Assembly: GCF_002157835.1 (NCBI RefSeq) | Contig: NZ_CP020809.1 | Coordinates: 5,270,001-5,334,000, forward strand | Direction of reading: 5' to 3' | DNA: 64,000 bases | Source of the DNA: Mycobacterium dioxanotrophicus | Lineage (GTDB): Bacteria > Actinomycetota > Actinomycetes > Mycobacteriales > Mycobacteriaceae | Part shown: positions 25,553 through 31,252 of the stretch, one piece after another | Layout of the letters: every line of letters starts with the position of its first letter | How positions within the stretch are numbered: position 1 is the first letter of the stretch | Notes under the pieces: model-generated | Told to the model about the DNA's origin: nothing | The model's input: only the letters and a program-made list of their open reading frames with translations | Databases searched by the model: none | Position numbers and translations under genes: made by a program

Positions 25553-25707
25553 AACAGCACTCCAATGGCGATCAGAATTACCGGGATGATCACCGTGGCG
25601 ACGGCGAACAATACATAGTCCGATTTGACAAGTGGGACGCCTTGATCTTCTTGATCGAGAATTAGCTGGCAGCGTTGCCGCAGTTCCTCCGAGATGGGCT
25701 CAGACAT
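25549..25707 (-). CDS. 52-aa single-span membrane protein coupled to the permease
   Basis: A small protein of 52 residues starting MSEPISEELRQRCQ. The first 30 residues are hydrophilic and partly acidic; residues 31-52 (from YVLFAVATVIIP to IAIGVLL) form one membrane helix reaching the C-terminus. Its TGA overlaps the GTG of the NCS1 permease, and it follows the LLM gene by 32 bp. I recognise no family. Its place and coupling suggest an accessory subunit of the transporter, as seen with small partners of some sodium symporters. GAGAAGTCC upstream is only a weak ribosome site. Confidence 0.75.
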   Translation of the reverse strand: MSEPISEELRQRCQLILDQEDQGVPLVKSDYVLFAVATVIIPVILIAIGVLL

Positions 25708-25739
25708 GGACTTCTCGTTTCCGGTTGTCAGCCGCGTCG

Positions 25740-26810
25740 CTATTTCTTGGCTGCCGTCGGATCGACCGCGGGAATGACCTCGTGACCGATCAATTCGAGC
25801 GACTTCTTGATGTTTTCGTGGCCGACGCCGTCGATCCGCAGCAGCACCTCGTCGATTCCCATCATCTCCAGCCGCCTGATGCGTTCGATGAAGTCATCGG
25901 GTGTGCCAATCATGACCGACGGCGTGTATTCGCACAGCCAGTCGAGGTCTTCCTGGTGTTCGATGAGCTGTTCGAGGGTGTCCAGGTAGGTATATCCCGG
26001 GTTCTTCGACAGCGGGATGTAGAGGTTCAAGATGAACTTGAAGTAATCCATCGCGATGTCGCGTGCGATCGCCCGGGCCTGGTCGCGGTCTTTGGCGCAG
26101 TAGGCAGTCGCCACATACAGACCGCGGTAGTCGTTGGGCGCCAACACAGCCGAGTGGTCGGTTTCATCGAACGCGGCACGGTAAGCGTCGAGACATTCCT
26201 GCAAGTAATCGAACCCGAAGTAGTTGTCGAACGTGATCGACCCGATGCCGCGCGCACCCGCATTGGCATGGCTCTGGACGCTGGAAGCCGCCACCGAAAC
26301 CGCGGGATGCGGCTTGGTGTAGGGCTTGGGGACAACCTCGACCGCCGGGATCTGCCAGATCGGGCCGTGGTGTTCGAGCTTCTCGGCCGTCATGGCCTTC
26401 ATCAGTACATCCATGCCGTCTTCCCACTGATCGCGGGTCTCGGAGGGATCGACACCGAAGGCCGCCAGCGTGGTCAGGTTGTTGGACCGAGCGGTGCACA
26501 CCTCGGCGCGCCCCTTGGACACGATGTCGAGGGTCGCCAATCGTTCGGCAACGAGAATTGGATGGTTCCACTTCAACATCACTGACGCCATCGTGCGCAA
26601 TGTGATGCGTTCAGTGCGCATGGCGATCGCAGAATACAGTACCTCCGGTGCCGCGATCGAAAAGCTCGGCGGGCTGAAGTGCTGTTCTGAAGTACCCCAG
26701 GTCGAAAATCCCAATTGGTCGGCCAGTGCCACCTCGTCGATTAACTGGTGATAGCGGTCAGCGGCGGTGGTGCCGGTCAGATCGCCCTCTTGTAGCAGTC
26801 CTACACGCAT
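25740..26810 (-). CDS. LLM-class flavin-dependent monooxygenase
   Basis: A 356-aa luciferase-like TIM-barrel monooxygenase. The N-terminal MRVGLLQEGDLTG strand and the SEQHFSPPSFSIAAPEV segment are typical, as is the C-terminal TPDDFIERIRRLEMMGIDEV. Such enzymes use reduced FMN from a separate reductase; a flavin reductase gene lies at 30705-31214 in the same island. AAAGGA precedes the ATG. It is the first gene of a leftward operon (monooxygenase, small membrane protein, permease, EthD, amidohydrolase). The substrate is unknown. Confidence 0.88.
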   Translation of the reverse strand: MRVGLLQEGDLTGTTAADRYHQLIDEVALADQLGFSTWGTSEQHFSPPSFSIAAPEVLYSAIAMRTERITLRTMASVMLKWNHPILVAERLATLDIVSKGRAEVCTARSNNLTTLAAFGVDPSETRDQWEDGMDVLMKAMTAEKLEHHGPIWQIPAVEVVPKPYTKPHPAVSVAASSVQSHANAGARGIGSITFDNYFGFDYLQECLDAYRAAFDETDHSAVLAPNDYRGLYVATAYCAKDRDQARAIARDIAMDYFKFILNLYIPLSKNPGYTYLDTLEQLIEHQEDLDWLCEYTPSVMIGTPDDFIERIRRLEMMGIDEVLLRIDGVGHENIKKSLELIGHEVIPAVDPTAAKK

Positions 26811-26866
26811 TTAGTTTTTCCTTTCACTGGTGGGCGTGATGGGCAAATTCGGTCAGTGGTTTCGAG

Positions 26867-26872
26867 TAATGT
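26867..26872 (+). promoter_or_regulatory. Leaderless -10 element of the double AsnC/Lrp gene
   Basis: TAATGT, a good TANNNT hexamer, ends 7 nt before ATG 26880. This favours that ATG over an in-frame GTG at 26856, which has no ribosome site. Confidence 0.6.
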
Positions 26873-26879
26873 GTCGGGC

Positions 26880-27926
26880 ATGCCTGCAGCCGAGGCCTCG
26901 TCGTGGGCCGGACGTCACGCCAACGGTGGTTCCATGGGTGGCGCCGATGAGGCCGGCACCGATCTGGACGCTTTGGACCTGACGCTCATCGATGAGCTCC
27001 AGCGCGATGGCCGGGTTCCGTTCGCCGAGGTGGCCCGGCGGCTCGCCGTCACCGAAAAGACGGTGCGCCGCCGGGTGTCCCGGCTCGTCGAACAGCGGTA
27101 CATCACCATTGCGGCAGTGACGGACCCGGCCTCGCTGGGCTTCGGTGGCATGGCGCTCGCGCTGGTGACCACGGACGGGCAGCGGCCCGCGAGCGAAGTC
27201 GCCGCCGAGCTCGCCAACCTGCCCGAGGCGGACTACGTGAGCGTGACCACGGGGCCGTTCGCGATGGAGGTCGAATTGGTAGGCGACGACATCGCGCAGC
27301 TCAATGCTGTGGCCACCAACCAGATCCGACCCGTACCCGGAGTCCGGTCGGTGGAACTGCTGCCCTATTTGCGACTGCATTACCAACAGGCACGCTTCTC
27401 CGCACAGCGTGAGGACACCTCGGGGGTTCGGCCGCGGCCACTCGACGACACCGACCGCGCGATCGTGTCCTACCTGGCCGCCGACGGGCGCGCTCCACTG
27501 CGCGACATCGCCACCGCACTGGGCGTCTCGGAGGCCAAGATCCGATTCCGCTACGCCAAATTGGTCGAATCCGGCGCGGTGCGCGTGATGTGCATCGCGA
27601 ACCCGCTGAGGCTGGGGCATCGATTCACCAGCTGGGTTGCGGTGCGCGTCGGCGGAAGTGGTCGCGCCCAGGTCGTCGCCGAGGCACTCACCCACCTGAC
27701 GTCGGTGTCGTATGTGGCGATCACGGCGGGCCGCTGCGATGTTCTCGCCGAGGTGGTGGCCCGCACCGGCGAACAGCTGCTGTCGATTCTCGATGAAGAG
27801 ATCCGCACCATCGAAGGCGTGATCGAGGCTCAGTCGTGGCTTTACCTGGGTCTGCACTACAAGCCGATTCGGCCGCGAAACGCAGGGCCTGGTTGCGGTC
27901 ATGCCAGCGACATCCAGATGGTCTGA
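26880..27926 (+). CDS. Double-module AsnC/Lrp-family regulator
   Basis: A 348-aa regulator made of two complete Lrp/AsnC modules in one chain: wHTH1 (LDLTLIDELQRDGRVPFAEV) with its RAM effector domain, then wHTH2 (LDDTDRAIVSYLAADGRAPL) with a second RAM. Single-module Lrp proteins are about 150 aa and dimerise, so this is a covalent dimer. It faces the monooxygenase operon across about 70 bp and is the only regulator in the island, so it probably controls it in response to a substrate or amino-acid-like intermediate. Its 3' end overlaps the convergent aldehyde dehydrogenase gene by 28 bp. Confidence 0.88.
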   Translation: MPAAEASSWAGRHANGGSMGGADEAGTDLDALDLTLIDELQRDGRVPFAEVARRLAVTEKTVRRRVSRLVEQRYITIAAVTDPASLGFGGMALALVTTDGQRPASEVAAELANLPEADYVSVTTGPFAMEVELVGDDIAQLNAVATNQIRPVPGVRSVELLPYLRLHYQQARFSAQREDTSGVRPRPLDDTDRAIVSYLAADGRAPLRDIATALGVSEAKIRFRYAKLVESGAVRVMCIANPLRLGHRFTSWVAVRVGGSGRAQVVAEALTHLTSVSYVAITAGRCDVLAEVVARTGEQLLSILDEEIRTIEGVIEAQSWLYLGLHYKPIRPRNAGPGCGHASDIQMV

Positions 27927-29392
27927 GTATCAAGGTATTTCGCCAAGCCGTCGAAGCCGCAGTCTTTTCCGATGCCGGAGTTCTTGAAGCCGCCGAACGG
28001 TGCCGCCGCGTGGTAGTCGGCGTACGTATTGACCCACACCAGACCGGACTGCAGATTCTGGGCAACCGTGTGCGCCTTGCGAACATCGTTGGTCCACACT
28101 CCGGCGGTGAGTCCGTAGTTGGCACTGTTGACCCGGATCATCAACTCATCGACCGAGTCGAAGGTCTGCACGCTCAGTACCGGGCCGAATATCTCATCGG
28201 TGATCACCGCATCACTGTCGGCGGCACCCACAACGGCGGTGGGCTCCAGGAAGTATCCGTCGCCGGCGATACGCGAGCCGCCGAAGGGTATCGACGCCTT
28301 CGTCGCCGATACCGAGTCGAGGTATTTCTCCACCTTGTCGCGGTGCTGATCCGACGCCAACGGGCCCAACGTCGAGGCGCGGTCCAGGCCCGGTCCGATG
28401 ACCAGCGCTTGGGCGTAGCGCTGCACGATCTCCAGAACCTCGTCGAGCACCGACCGTTCCACCATCAACCGGGAGCCACTGAAACACACTTGGCCCGAAT
28501 AGAAGTAGGCGGTGGTTGCCGCAGCGGTCGCGGCCGCTGGGATATCGGCATCGGCAAAGATGATGTTCGGGTTCTTGCCCCCGAGTTCGAGCGAGATGTG
28601 CTTGAGGGAGCCACCCGCCGCGGCGCCGAGGACGCGTCCCACCCGTTCGGAGCCCGTGAATGAGATTTTCGCGATGCCCGGATGGGTCACCAGCGCGTTG
28701 CCGGTCGACGACCCCTGCCCGGTGACGACGTTGATGGTGCCGGGCGGAAGGCCGGCCTCGATCGCGAGCTCGGCCAACCGCAGTGATGAAAGAGACGTCA
28801 GTTCAGACGGTTTGAGCACCACAGTGTTACCGGCAGCCAGCGCAGGCGCCAGCTTGATCGCCGCCTGACACAGCGGGAAATTCCATGGTGTGATCGCGCC
28901 GACCACACCCAACGGCACCTTGCGGCTGTACACGTGAGCGCTTGGGGTGTCGACCGGAACCACATCGCCGGTGAGCTTTGTCGGCCATCCCGCGTAGTAG
29001 CGAAACTGCTCGACCGCCAGCGGCACGTCGACCGCTTCCACGTAGCTCACGGGCTTGCCACCCTCGAGCGCGTCGTATTCGGCGAGTTCGGCGGAGTGCT
29101 GCTCGAGTAGATCCGCGAGCCGATGTAAGGCGGCTTCCCGCTTCCCCGGCGTCAGCCGACCCCAGTCACCGGCGAATGCCGCGGCCGCGGACGTCACCGC
29201 GCGGTCGACGGTGACCGGATCCGCGTCGGCGATCTGCGTAATGACCGACCCGGTGGAGGGATCTATCGAATCGATCGTGGCGCCTGCTGGGACGATGCGC
29301 TGACCGTCGATGAAGCATCCGTGCACATCGGTGGCGAAAGCAAGCGCCTCCGCGCTGACCAGGGATGCGAATCCCGTGGTGCTCGTTGTCAT
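27899..29392 (-). CDS. NAD(P)-dependent aldehyde dehydrogenase
   Basis: A 497-aa aldehyde dehydrogenase of standard length. The NAD-binding GAITPWNFPL lies near 150, the general base in LELGGKNPN near 255, the catalytic cysteine in GQVCFSGSRL near 290, and the closing motif is PFGGFKNSGIG. GGAAGGAAG before ATG 29392 sets the start. It stands alone between the regulator and the rightward RibB-like operon. The natural role here is to oxidise an aldehyde or semialdehyde released by the ring-opening and hydrolysis steps; the substrate is unproven. Confidence 0.9.
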   Translation of the reverse strand: MTTSTTGFASLVSAEALAFATDVHGCFIDGQRIVPAGATIDSIDPSTGSVITQIADADPVTVDRAVTSAAAAFAGDWGRLTPGKREAALHRLADLLEQHSAELAEYDALEGGKPVSYVEAVDVPLAVEQFRYYAGWPTKLTGDVVPVDTPSAHVYSRKVPLGVVGAITPWNFPLCQAAIKLAPALAAGNTVVLKPSELTSLSSLRLAELAIEAGLPPGTINVVTGQGSSTGNALVTHPGIAKISFTGSERVGRVLGAAAGGSLKHISLELGGKNPNIIFADADIPAAATAAATTAYFYSGQVCFSGSRLMVERSVLDEVLEIVQRYAQALVIGPGLDRASTLGPLASDQHRDKVEKYLDSVSATKASIPFGGSRIAGDGYFLEPTAVVGAADSDAVITDEIFGPVLSVQTFDSVDELMIRVNSANYGLTAGVWTNDVRKAHTVAQNLQSGLVWVNTYADYHAAAPFGGFKNSGIGKDCGFDGLAKYLDTQTIWMSLA

Positions 29393-29506
29393 CGTCTTCC
29401 TTCCCGGTTGCAGCCTGCGACGCCGCCGACTTCGACGAAACGACGTGAGCCACCTAACATTCAGTCGCTGATGAACGTTATACGCACGATAGACATCTAA
29501 CAAGAC

Positions 29507-29522
29507 CTGATTTCGCAATCAG
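29507..29522. promoter_or_regulatory. Palindrome in the aldehyde dehydrogenase/RibB-like divergent region
   Basis: CTGATT-TCGC-AATCAG is a perfect 6-bp inverted repeat in the 256-bp gap between the two divergent genes, placed to act on both. It is a plausible site for the island's Lrp-type regulator, but no similar sequence was found in the promoter of the monooxygenase operon. Confidence 0.3.
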
Positions 29523-29648
29523 TGTTCCGCACATGACCGTAAAGCGCTATCTTGATACAACATCACCCCGGCTCGCCACCAGTGGCGCTCCCCGAACGGC
29601 CACCGATCTGCACCGCCGGAACTGCACACACACTCGATAGGACTCGCA

Positions 29649-30290
29649 ATGCTCACCGCCTGGAAACCTCCTTCGACGGCTCTGCCCGACCGTTGGCATC
29701 CGGTGTGTGTCGCCCTCACGCGCGGAAAGCCGGCGATTCTCCCCGCTAGAGGTGGAGCTGTCCTGGCCTTCGCGGCAGCCACAGCGACCAGCGACCAACT
29801 GCATTTCGCCATCAGACACTCGTCCGGCTTGATCCATGCCGCGATGACCGCCTCACGTCTGGATCAACTGCAGATCCCGGACCAGTGGGTATCACCGTCG
29901 GAAAACAGTGGCTGCGGATTCACCGTGGCCGTCGACGCCGCCGCGGGCATCACAACCGGCATCAGCGCCCGGGACCGCGCCCGCACGCTTCAGGTCCTCG
30001 CCGACCCGACATCCACTCCCGCCGACGTGGTCCGCCCAGGCCACGTCATGCCGATCCGGTGTTCCGACAACGGCTTCGTGTCACAGCAACGACCGTGGGA
30101 ACTCGCCGTCGACCTCGTTGCGGCGGCCGGGCACCCTCCGGTTGCGGTGGTGTGCCGATTGATCGGCAACGACGGCGAGACGCTGGATGCCGCCGGCGCC
30201 GAAGCCTTCGCCGCCACGCATGGCTTACCGGTGTGTGAGCCACCCGTACCGCGGCGTTACCTGCACGCGGTGGGAGTCCGCCGTGGCTGA
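29649..30290 (+). CDS. RibB-fold protein lacking the catalytic residues
   Basis: A 213-aa homologue of 3,4-dihydroxy-2-butanone 4-phosphate synthase (RibB). Clear family blocks are FAIRHSSGLIHAAM near 53, VDAAAGITTGISARDRARTL near 95, RPGHVMPIR near 128 and AATHGLPV near 190. Two catalytic features are gone: the acidic Mg-binding loop (DDEDRENEGD in E. coli) is replaced by a short ILPARGGAVL, and the active-site His of GHTEA is Pro in RPWELAVDL. It should not make riboflavin precursor, so it probably has another function in this flavin-dependent pathway. AGGA at 29639-29642 sets the start; it overlaps the next gene by 8 bp. Confidence 0.82.
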   Translation: MLTAWKPPSTALPDRWHPVCVALTRGKPAILPARGGAVLAFAAATATSDQLHFAIRHSSGLIHAAMTASRLDQLQIPDQWVSPSENSGCGFTVAVDAAAGITTGISARDRARTLQVLADPTSTPADVVRPGHVMPIRCSDNGFVSQQRPWELAVDLVAAAGHPPVAVVCRLIGNDGETLDAAGAEAFAATHGLPVCEPPVPRRYLHAVGVRRG

Positions 30291-30702
30291 TCACCACATC
30301 GAGGCCAAGGCATTGGTCCGCCGCGTGCTCGAAGAGGTGTGGAACACCGGCGACGTCGACATCCTCGACGATGTGCTCACCGACGACTATGTCCGGCACG
30401 GCCGTGACGAACGCACCGACAAGGAGCATATGAAAGCGACAATCACGCTGTCCCGGAACGCTTTTCCCGACCTGCACACCGAAGTTCGGCACATGCTCCA
30501 AGAGGGCGATACGGTCGCCACCCGCTGGAAGGCCGTCGGCACCCACCAGGGCGCCTTCTACGATCTGCCCATCACCCGCAAGAAGGTCATCATCACCGGG
30601 ATGACATTCTCTCGGATCTTCAACGGCAAAGTCGCCGAAGAGTGGGAATCATGGTGCGGCGCAGACCTGTTCCAAGATCTCGGCGTCGTCAACCTCTGGT
30701 AG
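30283..30702 (+). CDS. SnoaL-like (NTF2 fold) protein
   Basis: A 139-aa SnoaL-like protein: VRRVLEEVWNTGDVDILDDVLTDDYVRHG, FPDLHTEVRHMLQEGDTVATRW and the closing AEEWESWCGADLF block are standard. Such proteins act as small hydrolases, isomerases or cyclases, or simply bind ligands. It starts with GTG 30283 inside the end of the RibB-like gene, preceded by GGGAG. It lies two bases before the flavin reductase gene and so is in the same operon. The exact reaction is unknown. Confidence 0.8.
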   Translation: MADHHIEAKALVRRVLEEVWNTGDVDILDDVLTDDYVRHGRDERTDKEHMKATITLSRNAFPDLHTEVRHMLQEGDTVATRWKAVGTHQGAFYDLPITRKKVIITGMTFSRIFNGKVAEEWESWCGADLFQDLGVVNLW

Positions 30703-30704
30703 GC

Positions 30705-31214
30705 ATGATGAGCTGCCGCGGCGCCGGACCGACGACTGACGAGATCAAGGCCTTCCACCGGAAGTTCGTCACCGGAGTCACCATCGTGACAACTGGCGAC
30801 GGCGGAGAACCGCGCGGCTTGGCACTGAACGCCTTCACCAGCGTCACCGTGACGCCCGCCATGGTCCTGGTCTGCGTCGCCAAATCATCCACGACCCACG
30901 ATGCGCTGTTCGGTGCCGACCACTTCGCGGTAAACCTGCTCAGCCGAGACCAACTCGACGTTGCCGGGCGATTTGCCACCAAGTCGCCGGACAAGTTCAC
31001 CGGACTGGCTTGGCATTTCGGTGAACATGGCTGCCCGATCATCGACGACAGCTGCGCACATCTGGAAGCCGAGATCACCATGCGCGTCCGAACTTCGACC
31101 CACACCGTCTTTTTCGGACGCGTTCTCAACGCCCGCAGTAGCGACGCGGCACCACTGGTCTATCTCGGTTCAGCGTTCTTCGACGGCGCTCGGCTGCAGC
31201 CCATGGCGACCTGA
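30705..31214 (+). CDS. Flavin reductase (HpaC-like)
   Basis: A 169-aa flavin reductase-like protein with the split-barrel FMN fold: FVTGVTIVTTGDGGEPRGLALNAFTSV near 20, the SSTTHDAL loop and FAVNLLSRDQ near 70, and GLAWHFGEHGCPII near 105. It supplies reduced FMN to a partner oxygenase; the LLM enzyme at 25740-26810 is the obvious client. The start may be ATG 30705 or 30708, and no good ribosome site is visible, so it probably relies on coupling to the SnoaL-like gene. It is the last gene of the island, three bases from the right repeat. Confidence 0.85.
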   Translation: MMSCRGAGPTTDEIKAFHRKFVTGVTIVTTGDGGEPRGLALNAFTSVTVTPAMVLVCVAKSSTTHDALFGADHFAVNLLSRDQLDVAGRFATKSPDKFTGLAWHFGEHGCPIIDDSCAHLEAEITMRVRTSTHTVFFGRVLNARSSDAAPLVYLGSAFFDGARLQPMAT

Positions 31215-31217
31215 CGC

Positions 31218-31252
31218 CGCCGCGCCATCAAGGTGCTGCTGCAACCGTGATC
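31218..31252 (+). repeat. Right 35-bp direct repeat of the 9.2-kb island
   Basis: The second copy of the alcohol dehydrogenase 3' end, with one silent G-to-A difference at 31244. Its last two bases overlap the Pnkp stop codon. Here TGA and TCA abut to form the palindrome TGATCA, giving back-to-back stops of two convergent genes. This is the likely pre-insertion junction. Confidence 0.93.

Larger units (their letters stand above)
22079..31217. mobile_element. Inserted 9.2-kb catabolic island flanked by direct repeats
   Basis: Ten genes bounded by 35-bp direct repeats that duplicate the 3' end of the alcohol dehydrogenase gene, the layout left by site-specific integration into a gene end or by recombination with a donor carrying the same gene end. 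The right repeat joins directly to the Pnkp gene: the dehydrogenase-type TGA (31248-31250) abuts the Pnkp stop (TCA on this strand, 31251-31253). The right copy thus looks like the original convergent junction. No integrase, transposase or terminal inverted repeat is seen, so it cannot move by itself. Confidence 0.75.

Noticed and set aside
29649..30290. A riboflavin biosynthesis (ribB) gene.
   Set aside because: Both Mg-binding and catalytic features of RibB are missing, so the biosynthetic call is not supported despite clear homology.
22079..31217. Integrase, transposase or terminal inverted repeats for the 9.2-kb island.
   Set aside because: All ten genes are accounted for and none is a recombinase. 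The ends are direct repeats of a gene end, not inverted repeats, so an insertion sequence or transposon is not supported.
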